The notes: generated by a model from the sequence alone, not told the origin. Shown: positions 1 through 12,136, counted from the stretch's first letter. The stretch: DNA of 64,000 nucleotides from Schistosoma mansoni (GCF_000237925.1 NC_031495.1:64896939-64960938), one strand, 5' to 3'. Made by a program: numbers and translations.

Positions 1-168
1 GGAAGCCGAAAAAGAACTACGGCTCTGATTAGACGCTGGCGAAAAAGACCTGAAAATTGTAAATTTTCGGAATGTGAGGCTTCGACAAAGGATGATGCCG
101 AGGCCATTCTGTGTGAAGCACGAGGCCACTTAAATAGGCTTCGGATCTGTTATACCAATGCTCGGAGC

Positions 169-723
169 TTGCTCAACAAACTATCGGAAGTAGGTGTACA
201 GATTGACTCTACAAAGCCAGACATAATCGCAGTCACAGAAACTTGTCTGACGCAGTCTATAGATAGTAGGGAACTCGATTTCGAGGGTTTTACATTAGTA
301 AGGGCCGATAGAGTACAAAAGCGTAAAGGAGGGAGAATGGCTCTATTCATTAAGAATGCTATCCCATTCACCACTATCGACAGTGTATCCCATGAAAGTG
401 AGACGTATGAATTAGTTGGCTGTGAGGTAAATGAGGTCCTGCTAAGCAGTCTCAACACATGGTCACGAAGTGATCGATGTCTAGTCCTAGAGGACTTTAA
501 TACACCCATGGTGGACTGGGGAAATCTGAGGACTGAATCGCCAGATAATTCCTTCCAACAGGAACTAGTTGATGCGGTTATCACATGTGCCCTAGTGCAA
601 TACGTGAAGGAAGCAACTAGGTACGACCCGGGCTCTGTATCATCCTTACTAGATCTTATATTGACTCACTATGAGGATGATGTGAAAGCTGGTGTGCTCT
701 TAAGGGCCAAAAATTACCTGTAG
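169..723 (+). pseudogene. LINE endonuclease (EEP-type) remnant
   Basis: The frame reads 184 residues with apurinic-endonuclease-like motifs: IIAVTETCL near residue 25, LVLEDFNTPMVDW near residue 100 (the family's GDFN, here EDFN), and SLLDLILTH near residue 160. In LINEs this domain nicks the target DNA. It stops where it should continue toward the RT, at the internal deletion, so it is not a functional ORF. Confidence 0.7.
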
Positions 724-725
724 AC

Positions 726-1802
726 GTAGCTCACGTCGACTTCAGCAAGGCTTTCGACAAAGTTCCGCACAACCGGCTGTTATATAAGCTAAGGAATGTC
801 GGGATTGGAGGCAATCTATTGATGTGGATAAAAGACTTCCTAGTTGGGCGTCAGCAAAGAGTACGGGTGAACTCCAAGTTGTCTAGCTGGGAAACTGTGC
901 TTAGTGGAGTCCCCCAGGGTACAGTTTTGGGGCCAGTATTATTCCTCCTGTACGTAAATGACCTCCCTCGTCTGCTGTCGTCATCGGTCTCACTCTATGC
1001 TGACGATGTCAATATATGGAGAGCGATACAAAGTAAGGATGATAGCTTAGAACTCCAAAATGACCTGGAGAGATTATCTGAATGGTCCCAAACCTGGCAG
1101 TTGAGGATAAATACTTCCAAGTGTATTGTGATGCATATCGGTCATCAAGGTACAGATACATACACGATGAATAACACTCAACTACCTATTGTCCAGGCAC
1201 ACAATGACTTAGGAGTCATCGTTGGTCAAGACTTAAAAACTACTGCACACTGCCGTGCGATAGCCGCCAAAAGTTTTAGAACTTTATGGTCCATACGCAG
1301 GGCTTTTAATCATCTCGACGCTAAAACGTTTCTGACTTTGTATACAGTGTTCATGCGTCCTAAACTTGAGTACTGAATACAAGCAGCTAGCCCCTACCTA
1401 GAAAAAGACAGTGAACTCTTGTAAAGGGTTCAGAGAACAGCAACTAGGCTGATTCCCGGAATAGCGAAGCTCTCGTATGGTACTAGACTGACCAAACTAA
1501 ACCTATTCCCGCTGTCATACAGAAGAATCAGAGGCGACTTGATTACAGTTTTCTAATTGCTTAATGACAAATTTGCACCTGATATGCCCTCATTTTTCTT
1601 GTCTTCCGAAACAGAAAATCTACGAGGACACTCCAAAAAAGTTCACAAGCCCAGAACGAATTACTTGTCAGCTGACTACCGACTTTCCCATCGAATAATC
1701 AACGAGTGGAATTCATTACCTCAGCACGTGGTTGAGGCTCCATCCGTCGACTCTTTCAAAAGAAAGCTGGATCAGCTGAGAGACCATCATTGCCAGGACT
1801 AA
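726..1802 (+). pseudogene. LINE reverse transcriptase remnant
   Basis: Palm motifs appear in order: DFSKAFDKVPH, GVPQGTVLGPVLF and YADDVN. The C-terminal region follows (SYRRIRGDLI near 1520, then a block ending KRKLDQLRDHH before the stop near 1800). In-frame stops interrupt the reading frame near 1374, 1422 and 1554. The catalytic YADD box is intact, but the N-terminal fingers are absent, so the protein cannot be active. The family's role is target-primed reverse transcription. Confidence 0.8.
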
Positions 1803-2262
1803 CACAGGCCATCAAGCCTCCTGTCCTTTCCAAACTGAAACTGAAACTGAAATAAAAGTAAGTGTTTAGTTAATCAAGTGCTGATCGGGATTGATCTAGG
1901 TTTCACCCCTAGGTCACTTCCACTAGAAACTAAATCATTTTTCGGGAGGAATGCAGAACAGACCGTACCTTTGTATTACTAGAAACGCTATCATACTAAG
2001 CAGACATAGATTTGAAGAAACAAACAATTCGATAAGTCCGCTCAACTACTTTCAAAGTGCAATTACATGTAGGGACTCTTTAAGAATCACGTATAACAAT
2101 TTATGACTTTTAAAAGCGAATTCTCGGTAAAAGCCTGTATTTATTCATAAAGGAAAGACTTAGTTATAGCCTTTCGATCTCTTGTTTAAATTTGTCGAGT
2201 TCAGATTTCATTGTTGGGGTCAGTCGTCTTGTTGCTGAGTTTCACGCTAGCGTTTGAGGATG

Positions 2263-2347
2263 GTAGGTTGTTTCATTTGCTTTCATTCGGTTTGTTCACG
2301 AGTGGGTTTGGCTAAGGGCTTTAAACTCTTTTCAATCGTTATTTTAG
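2263..2347 (+). other. Probable short intron before the ATP synthase c start codon
   Basis: This 85-nt stretch begins GTAGGT and ends with a pyrimidine-rich tract and TTTTAG directly against the ATG at 2348. The three bases before the donor (2260-2262) are also ATG, so splicing would give ATG-ATG-CCA. The 3' splice site could instead accept the schistosome trans-spliced leader. Splice signals are seen; use of them is inferred. Confidence 0.45.
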
Positions 2348-2713
<366 letters not shown>

Positions 2714-2825
2714 GGATACCTGTGTCCTCATGTACCTAGGCCTGTTTTCCATCCCAACCACATTGCTGGTCCGAATATGGATGTAAGTCCATTGTGCAGA
2801 TAATAGACACTCTTAATACTAGCAA

Positions 2826-2831
2826 AATAAA
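2826..2831 (+). promoter_or_regulatory. Poly(A) signal of the ATP synthase c gene
   Basis: A canonical AATAAA lies 113 nt after the stop codon, giving a compact 3' UTR. It is the first such hexamer downstream of the CDS that I see. Confidence 0.6.
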
Positions 2832-3564
2832 TTGTTATAGACTTGTTCTTTTTTGTTATGTACTCTATTGGACCGTACTAGTACCTCGTCATGTTGATTT
2901 ATATAGAAGTGATAGGAAACTAGTAACTACTGTGTCTCCGTTAGTTTTCGTTTGTTGAAATATGCCCTATTTGGCTGGGGGTCTTTTATCGTGAGTGGTC
3001 AAAGCTTTCGTCTTACAATTAATTGTTCTACGTTGCGACTGACTGACTGACAATTAGTTGTATAACAAGTTACTTGTGTGGTTTCTCCATAGACTCAAAG
3101 TCAGTTTCCGCGTTCCCTTCCGGGTACTCAGGGTGAACGACCCTTTTTTCATTCAGGCAACGTCGCAAAAGGACAAAACCACTGCATGTAGTCCGGTTTC
3201 AACCACGTGATTTACCCTATTCGAAGGGACTAGAGTTTCAACACGCAGATTTGTCTCGAGGTGTTCGCGTCCTGGTGATTTGTTAAAATCGTTTTTGGTT
3301 AGCTGGGTCTTCGTGTCATCAGATGATTACATGTATCGGGTACCCAAGCGTGTCGTATTTTTGAGCAATCTATAAGACTTCGGCTATTGTTTGGTGCTCA
3401 TAGCATCAGGGCTCATCAATCTCTTTGTGATGGCACTATTTTAAGGCAAATTTTAAGTATAGTCCCAGTTTGTTCGTCAGTAGTAACATTCCCAGGCAAC
3501 TATATTCATTTCTAACCATGATATGTAACCACTTATATGTTGATTTTGTCTGGACTTGCCACGA
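2832..3564. other. Intergenic, no gene seen
   Basis: Nothing coding is recognised. A short CTACGTTGC plus (GACT)n tail near 3029-3051 resembles the 3' terminus of LINE family F seen elsewhere in the window (for example near 41140-41155), so it may be a severely truncated copy. Confidence 0.35.
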
Positions 3565-3731
3565 ATAAAGTGGTTTTAAATAAAGACAGAACAAATATTG
3601 ATGCAGAATAATATGAATTCATTATATTTCGTGGTTTCTCATCAGCTGCTGAATTCATATTACTCTGCATCAATATTTGTTCTGTCTTTATTTAAATTCA
3701 TAAAGGGAATTAACTGCATAAAGTGGTTTTA
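3565..3731. repeat. Hairpin-forming inverted repeat flanked by a 14-bp direct repeat
   Basis: Arms 3575-3621 and 3650-3696 are 47 bp each and complementary at 46 of 47 positions, around a 28-nt loop. ATAAAGTGGTTTTA occurs at 3565-3578 and again at 3718-3731, outside the hairpin, as a target-site duplication would. The inner size (about 140 bp) fits a small foldback or MITE-like insertion. No transposase is present. Reading frames across it are by-products of the palindrome. Confidence 0.6.
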
Positions 3732-4489
3732 TTGTTCAAACGGAGCGAGAACTGGCACTTACGTGCTATTATCTGGCGATGATCCAATTTTTCTCAACTA
3801 ACCTTTGCGAATTGCAGATTATAAATTTCGATATGCTTTCAGTAGTTCAGTATTATTTCTAGTTGCTTTGTTGCTTCGATTTTAAAGTATCTCGGATTTG
3901 TTACTCTGTATAACTAGTGTAGTGATACTGTTATTCGCGTGGTATTTATCATAGGAGTAAGGGTTTGGTTTGATGCATATTCCCATTAAAAATTAATCTC
4001 ACCTTGCATACTCGATGAAGCCTTATTTTCATCTGTACGTCACACTGAAGAATGGTGTATTTTATGAGCTCTGTTTTTTGAAGAAACATGTCCGCACTGA
4101 CGTCTGTCCGTTCAAACAGCTAAGTAATGAATAACTAAAATGTATCCTCATGCATGAACTGACCACTAAGGGATTTTCGCTTTCATTAAATATCAAAAGA
4201 CAACAATCAAGACTTGTACTTCAAATCAGCGGTTCCAGAGTAGATTAGGGTACGGTGGTTAGAGTAGATTAACTTCTAAAGTAGTACACTACACGCTCTA
4301 TTGATTCATAGAATTAGGGTTTATGGTTTACACAATGTGACTTGAAGTCAATCTGGACAAATTAAAACTCAAATAATTATCTTGACAATAATAGGGAAGT
4401 GAATATCATGTGTATTTATCAGTTTTTTTTCAAAGTTAGTCGAAATAAACAACTGTTTTGAACCAAATTAAAAGCATCAACTATGTGGT

Positions 4490-4560
4490 TGGACGTCTGG
4501 CTTCTAACCATTAGAACACGGATTCGAACTCCGCCTCATCTAATTAGCTTAAGTGTCCGG
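4490..4560 (-). repeat. tRNA-like (pol III box B) fragment, degenerate
   Basis: On the minus strand GGAGTTCGAATCC matches a box B consensus. A convincing box A and cloverleaf are not visible, so this is a possible SINE head remnant, not a tRNA gene. Confidence 0.25.
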
Positions 4561-7500
4561 TAGTGTTACTAGCTTTCAGTTATAAATTGTTTGGATACGT
4601 TAACTTATGTTTGGTAAGTGATCTACAGGTTGCATGAAGTTAGGAAATCTATATTGTTTTGAGAATGATGTGCTTCGAAAGTAAATTTGAAGAAGTGGCA
4701 GATATTCTGTTTTGATACATATCAGTTCTAGTAATGAATTCCAAAAAACTATATAGATCACTGCCATCCTTTAATTAGTATCTTATCGAGTATATCTGAA
4801 GAATCCGATATATTACAAGCTACTCAATCAACATCAAATAACTAATGGATCAGTTACTTTCTCTATCCGACTCCAGTAAATTGATGCAAAAAATATCAAT
4901 GCGAAAGTAAAAAAAATGGTCAGACATACAAGACAGCAATTACGGGGTTTATATTCCCCACGTCCATTCGCTAATATGATTAAGCCTTGGAGTCATGCAG
5001 CACTGTGAATCGATTGAAGTTGAAATTTTGGACTTTCATATCGAACTCAGTAGCTCAAATGGCATCATACTCACCATGAAACCTGTCCTACATTCAGTCT
5101 TACATGGGATTGTGGGTGTTTACCTGTTAAGGAAATACATACTAGGACGGAACATTTATCGGTTGTCCTCCTGTTTTTCATTGTTTTTCAACTGATGGTA
5201 TTGTGTCAGAAACTATGAACGGTGTACGTAATCAAATGCGAATCCCAGGGTTAAGTATTGTACTTGAGTTTAGGATATTTATAACAAAATGGGGTTGGTA
5301 TAGTGTTCATGTGTCTGTGTTGACCGTAAGTAAATGGATATTGAAGAAATAATAAGCAGTCTTTGGAAGGAACCACGATAAAACCAATTTTCTATGAGAT
5401 TGTACTGCTTTAGTCGGGGATTCACAGCCGTTAAATTCAGTTCACTGAACTCCTAGACCACCAAGTATTAGTAAATTAACAGCGAATGGAAAAGTTAACA
5501 ATCATACCGGCATTACGACACCTTGTGCTCCCCCCAAACACTGTCCATGTACAAATAATCACGGTAGAAAATATTACTAGGTTCGTATAGTTTTTATAGT
5601 CGATTAATATTAAAAACTTATTATCTGGCCGAATTCTTATCCGTTGCATCATCGATGAAAAAGCCAAATATATACTAAGTAGATGTGTGAACTAAATATT
5701 CCTGGAAAATTAGATCTAATTATTACTTAATAACCGTAAAATAATCAACTTCAAATATCCATCATTTTAAAAAAGCTAGAGGCTTTCATCTTGCAAAAAG
5801 ACAAACCTTGTGTATTCTAGAAGGTTGATGGGAGTTTATGTGTGTATTTACAACCAACAATACTAATTGATTGCGAGCGTTTCTTTCTTTTGGTTTATAT
5901 CGGCTAGAAAAAAAATTATTGAATTTCATGTTAAAATTTGGTCTTTCTTCACTAGACAAGAGAATTTTTCCTGAATAGAAGTAGGATACGTTTATTGGCC
6001 TGTTTTTACGTTCTCTTCTGTGAAGGGAGAAATTCGACAAATGTCTAGTGTATATTTTATGGTCAGGGGAAGAACTTTCCTATTATTCATTGATCCTTCT
6101 TGTTTCCACCAATCAATAATTATAAGTTTACTAATCAACTACACAGAAAAAAAAATACAACTTCGAGGTTTCTTTTAAATGTTCCATTATGTATAATGTC
6201 TGTTTTCCAAAAATCAAGTGAAAATGTGTTTTAAAACTACATACACGAGAATCCATAGTATCCTTGGAAAAATTTCTCTATAAGAGTCTTCTGTTTATAA
6301 CGTCAAGAAAGCAGGATTTGATGGGGTCCGAAATAACCAATTAACCATGAAAGGGATGAAGAGTTTGACTTTCGTGATATCATAATGCTATTGGGATGTG
6401 TTACTACTACTCGACACTCAAGAGTGTGAAAAAAGATTTTGTAAATCAGGAATAATGACATTAAATAGGAATAATATATTTGTAAAATCTCAGCGAATGA
6501 ATTTGTAGTAAATCCAACGTTTCGCCTGGCAATCTGGTCCAAGCTTTTTCAAGGAATTCCTTACATCAACTCGGCGCTCAAATACTGTGAAACTATTCGC
6601 TCTAATTTAGACGAGAGTTCTTATATATCAGGAATAATGAGCATTGTAAAATGACGTGAACTCTGTTCATTTTACATGCTCTAGATCTACACACACACTG
6701 AATTGTGTCAATAAAGTGTTTTACAAACGACATGTGGTGTGTAAAATAAAGTCATTTGAAGTTCATTTGGTTCAATTTACTGTGTGTCATGAGACTTAAA
6801 ACCTAAGGACAAGAATTCCACTTGTGTAGTTGAACTGATATCAGAAAAATGCATAACCTACGTGTGTTAAAAATGAACAGCAAAACAAGAGAGAGTTATC
6901 AGGACCTTGGTAAGTTAAGGGATTTGACATACCGCTTCTGAACATAAATTTCAGGCTTGAATTAACGGACTGCCAAATCTTTCACTATGCTAAAGTTTCT
7001 TTTTCAGGTTCTCTCAAAACCAACTATTCTGACTTTGAGTAATTTTGTAAGACTGTGGTGTAGATAGATAACCACAATGGACTACGTGTTCAACAACAGA
7101 ACTAGTGATTTGGTTGCACTTCCATTCGGATAGCTATGCTGAGTATTATTCGCATATGCTCCTAGGAAGATTACGCTTGTAAGGCCAATCAGTATAAGAT
7201 TTCCACTAGGCCAAATAAACTAGTAGATACATATTGATCTGACTCATCGGGAATTTATACTTAACACATTCGTAGATCAGGTGTCAGCTAGGGAAAACAA
7301 TCCATACAGTTGTAGAACGACTGATCGAGATGGTTTAATTTGTTCATAGAGGCCCCCACCAGTGAAATTCTGTGGTTTTTGTTAACTTCTGTCCTATTTG
7401 TTCAGTAGTATCTTTCTGAATTTTTTCTGTCAACAGCTTTTTGTTATTAGATAGAACAAAGGGTACCTTGAAATGTAGTCATGATGATTCGTCAGAGAAA

Positions 7501-8359
7501 CCCGATTCTGCGTTGGTGTCTGTTGCCCCTCGTGGAGCATAGGCCACCCACCAGGATTCTCCATCCTACTCTGTTCTGGGCTTTCCTTTCTAGTTCTTAT
7601 CTCGACTCAGTGGTTATTACATTGTGTTTTGAAACGATAGTCCCTGGATTTGCATCTTAATGTGAGTATCGAAATCGGGATACAGACACATCTAACTGAC
7701 GAGTCCTCATTAGAAGAGAAGAGCGTTCCAGATTCTAATGTTAATAATAATCTAACTTATTAGGAACTAATTACGTCGTTTAAATTAATAAATGAGAATT
7801 TTATTTGACTATTTTGTTTTAATTGTGAATGAATTCATGTAAGGTTTTGTATCATTTCTATTCTACTCAGCTACGTTCTTGGAAATATCTAACCGTTCAT
7901 TCAAATGATTTGTAGTCAGCATTGGAATTGTGATTTACTGAGGTTGGAATCTTTAGATATTGTACAAATTATTACTTTGAAAAGATAACATATTACAAAA
8001 TCAATGCAAATAGTTCCAAATAAACATGTTCTCATGTGATATAATAATAAGTGGATTTCTGCATTACCTATCTACTAAGCTCAGTAAATGATTAATTCAG
8101 GAGATTATTTCCCCATCTCAGGCCGAGCTGACACGAGTTAAACGGTCAATGGTATTTGATAAGTGAGACATCATTTTCAAACTTTAGTGCACATCAATGC
8201 TTCTTTACAACTATTACCCTTCAACTCGTAGGTTTTATTATAAGTATAACATCTCACAAGTCTCCGAGTCGGAAACCAATTTTAGTCAGTTAACGAGTGT
8301 AAATAACAAACTTGTAAATTTATTCAGATCACGAACCGATTAAAGGTAGACAATCATTA
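4561..8359. other. Intergenic, mostly anonymous AT-rich DNA
   Basis: No gene or RNA is recognised apart from the LINE scrap at 7515-7605. A motif near 6455-6570 (AATCCAACGTTTCGCC, then CTTTTTCAAGGAATTCC) resembles segments at 42860-42945 and 63770-63850 and may be an old dispersed repeat. Short open frames here are low-complexity and have no family resemblance. Confidence 0.35.
7515..7605 (-). mobile_element. RTE/SR2-like LINE, 3'-end scrap
   Basis: The stretch from TGTTGCCCCTCGTGGAGCAT onward matches, on the minus strand, the C-terminal coding end of the RTE element found complete at 55030-58755 (the WRMLVSGL region). Only about 90 bp remains, and the terminal TAAG repeats are gone. Confidence 0.6.
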
Positions 8360-8482
8360 AAAACATTGAGGCACTGGACAGCCGTTTCTTCCTACTATGA
8401 GGCTCCTCAGCAGTGATCATTTACGACCGCACAGCTAGAAATTGAACCCAGGACCCCTGGTTCGTGATTTCAATTGAATTCA
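8360..8482 (-). repeat. SINE family B fragment (tRNA-like plus hammerhead region)
   Basis: The minus strand keeps box B (GGGTTCAATTTC), the hammerhead core CTGAGGA, GAAAC and a GTC cleavage triplet with a CACTG/CAGTG stem I. The closing pair of stem II is lost (AGGAA instead of AGGAC), so activity is doubtful. Confidence 0.6.
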
Positions 8483-8841
8483 AAAATATCCATAACCCGA
8501 TGCTGACAAACTTGTACTTACCAGAGATTAAATCTGTAGTAGATTTCTTGATGCTTAAGAGCAATACTGTAAGCTGTGGAGACGACTAAGTGGAGAAAGA
8601 GTTATTTTATCTAACCACCGATGATACTGAATGACAGCCAAGCTATGTTAAAAAACTGATGGAAATGGGAGACTTGAGTCACTAGATTCAGAATCAATGT
8701 TTAAATAAATTCTTATACTCCACGCATACTAAAAGTCAAATAAGTTTCTAGTGAAGTTTTCGATACAGAGTACTGAGGAAATCCAACAATTTATAAAACA
8801 ACTACACAGTATTCTTTGAATAACACTGCCTATCTGGAGTG

Positions 8842-9361
8842 TTTTATTATTTATTTAAACACATAAATATTGGTACAAAAAGGGCACCAGATATATATGC
8901 CCCTCATAAATCTCATCCGATTTGTGTGAGGGCTGTGATACTGCCCAGCTTCCCAAACTGAAGCAGGTGGTTTTCTTACGGGGCCACACTCGGAGCCTTT
9001 GACCTGAAGGTCTAATCCACAAGACAGTGGAGCAACGTCAGGAGATGCATTCCCATGGTAGCCGGTGACCAACGATTGATTCATACACCATTTGTTCCTT
9101 CAGGGTCCTGTAGCCATGTTGTGCACCACTGGTTTGGAATCAGGGTTTTCCAACTCCCCTAGGTGAACATTCCGTGCCCACCAACCCGGTTAAAGCGCCA
9201 GACATTCGCTTTTCATCCTCTCAATTTCATAAACAACAGTCGTGCCACGAGAAGGCAGCGAGTAGGGCTTCGCTGGCAGAGGCTATATACGCGTGGCCAT
9301 GTGGGAGCATTTCGAGAGGGAGAGCTAACTCTTCCCACTCTCTGCCGTACCAGGGTATTTG
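8842..9361 (-). mobile_element. Family D retroposon-like repeat, copy 1
   Basis: This is one of at least eleven copies of a ~530-bp repeat. Read in its own direction it starts CCCCCAAATGCCCTGG, passes CGGGTTGGTGG, and ends TTTATGTGTTTAAATAAATA, a (TAAA)n-like tail typical of target-primed retroposition. It has no conserved ORF. Its natural name was not recognised; it could be a non-autonomous element or the truncated end of a larger one. This copy is nearly complete and on the minus strand. Confidence 0.75.
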
Positions 9362-9424
9362 TGTCATTTCAATCAATAACATAAGCCAACATTTCGAATA
9401 ATTTAGATAAATCTAAATAAATAA

Positions 9425-9680
9425 ATTTTTTAATAGTTAAATTCATGAGTCAATTAAAGCTAGACCACCATAAAAAACCTGAAAGCAATGGATGGCTGTT
9501 TCGTCCTAGCATGAGACTCCTCAGCAATGCGCACCCACGATCCCGCTCGCGAGATTCGAACCCAGAATCTATCAGTCTCATGCGCGAGACCGGGTTTTCC
9601 ATGGTAGTCTAGCTTTAATTAACTCATGAATTCAACTGTTAAATTACTAAAATCTCCACAGAACCCCCCTTCTGAAAATA
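9425..9680. repeat. SINE family B, inverted pair
   Basis: A minus-strand copy (9425 to about 9590, 3' end through tRNA-like head) abuts a plus-strand 3' end (about 9593-9680, with CTAGCTTTAATTAACTCATG). The two 3' ends are reverse complements. The hammerhead core is visible in the minus copy but the stems are decayed. Confidence 0.65.
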
Positions 9681-9717
9681 ATTTTTTTATAAAACATCTC
9701 TTCATGGTAAGCAAAGA

Positions 9718-9965
9718 TGGATAGTGCCTAGCAGTGGAATCCAGGAAGCGCGCTTCCTCCTATTTTTTGGGACTCGTCAGCTGGATGTACCAGAGTTGAT
9801 GTTCACTCTGGGACTCGAGCCCAGTACGTTTCGCTTCGAACACCATCGCGTTATCCACTCGGCCACTGAGCAAGTGGCTATCAGGACTCAGTGGCCGAGT
9901 GGGTAATGCGATGGCGTTAAAAGCGAAACGTACTGGGTCCGAGTCCCAGAGTGAACATCTCTTCA
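9718..9965. repeat. Smalpha-like SINE, head-to-head inverted pair
   Basis: A minus-strand Smalpha-type SINE (9718-9870) faces a plus-strand tRNA-like head (9887-9965). The arms 9798-9870 and 9887-9959 form a 73-nt palindrome around a 16-nt loop. The head has textbook box A (TGGCCGAGTGG) and box B (here GGTCCGAGTCC). The minus copy retains CTGACGA but GAAAC has become GAAGC, so its hammerhead ribozyme is probably inactive. Confidence 0.75.
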
Positions 9966-10143
9966 GTGTATTGTCAATTATCTTTGTATAAACATATTTC
10001 TATCCAAAATTGTCCTTAATGTCTATTTATATGATAGATAATAACCAATCAGAATAAAAATAACCTTTATAACAAACAATATTGATTGTTAAACTAGTTT
10101 AACATTGAATCTAAGTGTTCAATAGTTCAATGGAATTGTTTAT

Positions 10144-10158
10144 CTCTCTCTCTCTCTC
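10144..10158. repeat. (CT)n microsatellite
   Basis: Short run of CT dinucleotides. Confidence 0.8.
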
Positions 10159-10377
10159 ATTCATTTGACTAGAAAAAACTTATGTATACAGTTAAGCTGT
10201 AATGTAATGATGAGGCTTACGAATTTATATTTTTTTTAGAAAAAAATGTAGAAAATCTAATTAATTTTGTAAATACTTTTGTTAACAGACATTATTGATT
10301 TACAAATCGTAATTGATCAGCAACTGTTAGTAATAATATGGTGTTTCTAGGACGGATAACAATGAGATAATTTTTAT

Positions 10378-10690
10378 GTATAGTTGAAATCATGGGTCAA
10401 TTGAAGCTAGACCACCATCGAAAACCTGGAATCACTGAACGGCCGTTTCGTCCTATTGTGGGACTCCTTAGCAGTGCACATCCACGATCCCGCACCCGCG
10501 AGATTCGAACCCAGGACCTATCAGTCTCGCGCCAGAGCACTTAGCCGATAGACCACTGAGCCGGTTGGCATCCAACGGTGTTAATGTCTAACTTCAACCA
10601 ATCTACGAAGTTGAGGAACCATTCACCAATGTCTTCAATGAGTTGATATCTCCCAACAGACCTGGTTGAACTCAACTGGTTACTAAGATA
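10378..10690 (-). repeat. SINE family B, near full length
   Basis: On the minus strand this holds the family's 5' leader (ACCAGTTGAGTTCAACCAGG), a tRNA-like head (box B GGTTCGAATCTCG), a hammerhead region and the 3' end GGTGGTCTAGCTTCAATTGA. The core reads CTAAGGA (G5 changed to A) and the triplet is GTT, so it is probably catalytically dead. Confidence 0.75.
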
Positions 10691-10852
10691 ATTATTGAAG
10701 GAGCATAACTGTATCTTAGTTCTGTATACCAAAATATGTAGAACAGAAGTCATATTTTTTTTAGGATTTCATAAGTTTTATTAAGGATGACAAAAGTTCT
10801 ACATATCTCACTGATAGCTATTATTGAAAGAGAAGAATCATGTGAGTGGACT

Positions 10853-11380
10853 GCCCCAAATCCCCTGGTACGGCGGAGAGTAGGAAGAGTTAGCTCTCCC
10901 TCTCGAAATACTCTCACATGGCCAGTTGAATACAACCACTGCCAGGAAAGTCCTACTCACTGCCTTCTCGTGGCTACAGTATTGTCTACGAAATTGAGAG
11001 GACGAAAAGCGAATGTCTGGCGCTTTAACCGGGTTGGTGGAGACTGAAAGTCCATCTAAGGGAGTTGGAAAACTCTGATTCCAAACCAGTGGTGCACAAC
11101 ATGGCTACAGGATTCTGAAGGAACAAATGGTGTACAAATCAATCGTTGGTCACCGGCTACCATGGGAATGCATCTCCTGACGTTGCTCCACTGTCTTGTG
11201 GATTAGACCTTTAGGTCAAAGGCTCCGGGTGTGGTTCCCTTAAAAAAACCACCTGCTTTGGTCTGGGTACCCGAGCAGTATCACATCCCTCACACAAGTC
11301 GGATGATTTATGTGACGCATATCTATTTGATGTCTTCTTGTACCAATGTTTATATGTTGAAATAAAATAATAAATAAAAA
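10853..11380 (+). mobile_element. Family D repeat, copy 2
   Basis: Full-length by comparison with other copies: CCCCAAATCCCCTGG start, AACCGGGTTGGTGG in the middle, and an A-rich TAAATAAAAA tail. Diverged at many positions, so an older copy. Confidence 0.75.
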
Positions 11381-12136
11381 CCACCTAACCATTTAAAAGT
11401 TTTGATAAAAATAAACCGAAGAAACTAATCCATTGAAATTCCAGATTAAAACATATCAGATCAATCACACATGGTTGTGTGTACTTGGATTGAACATGTA
11501 GTGACTTTGCTTCGCAAATCGATCACCTCGATAACCGTTATAATATAAATCTCAACGGTGTTTGAAATCAGAAGTCAATGAGAAGCGGTAACTACAGTTT
11601 ATTAGCGAATAGCGCTGATCACAAAGCTATAAGCATGCCAAGAAAATTTGAACCGGAGGGGCGAATAAGTATATGAGAGCAATTCCATAGGCAAATTTAT
11701 GGTCAAACTGCATAAGGCTGCAGTAAGGCAAAAGCTAATAATAGGATTGGAATACATATGTACATGGGGTGGAGGATGAATTATCGAGTGATATTTAAGA
11801 GATCAACATTTTAGCTCGAGTCTGTCATGTGCTCTAGTAATCATAACGGTACAAAGACATATGCGAATTGTTACTGTTCGAATAACATTTTCTGTTAAGT
11901 AAGTTCGACTCTAGAGGATCCCACTTAGCCATAATCGAAATTGGTTGTAGGACAGTTGCTATTATCACATCGATTTTTCTGCTTTTCTTTCCTATACCTT
12001 TTAGGTAAATAAATGTATTTGAACAACAAAAGGTTACATGTCAAACATAATTGTACTGAATATTCATTGTTAGATGAATCAAAGTAATTTAAAAAGAAAC
12101 ACGTCATTTAATAACTTTTGATGTAGGATATGAACT
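11381..12136. other. Intergenic; contains a vector-like 18-mer
   Basis: No gene recognised. Positions 11905-11922 read TCGACTCTAGAGGATCCC, identical to the SalI-XbaI-BamHI part of pUC-type polylinkers; see findings. Confidence 0.4.

Larger units (their letters stand above)
1..1853 (+). mobile_element. CR1-like non-LTR retrotransposon (LINE), 5'-cut and internally deleted
   Basis: The element begins before the window. It carries an endonuclease-like block (169-723), then a reverse-transcriptase block (about 726-1802), and ends in short CTGAAA repeats followed by ATAAAA near 1834-1853. The endonuclease runs directly into the RT palm (DFSKAFDKVPH), so the normal linker and N-terminal RT are missing, which makes this a deletion derivative. 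The RT shows GVPQGTVLGPVLFLLYVNDL and the catalytic SLYADDVN motif. CR1-type elements have this EN-RT layout with short 3'-terminal repeats. Clade assignment is by motif recognition only. Confidence 0.85.

Noticed and set aside
5786-6040. 84-residue minus-strand frame in unique DNA
   Set aside because: Low-complexity composition, no neighbours, no splice context, no motif.
9887-9959. Possible true tRNA gene (boxes A and B, also at 30345, 17740 and 33895)
   Set aside because: No complete acceptor stem or cloverleaf; always embedded in a SINE with ribozyme and leader.
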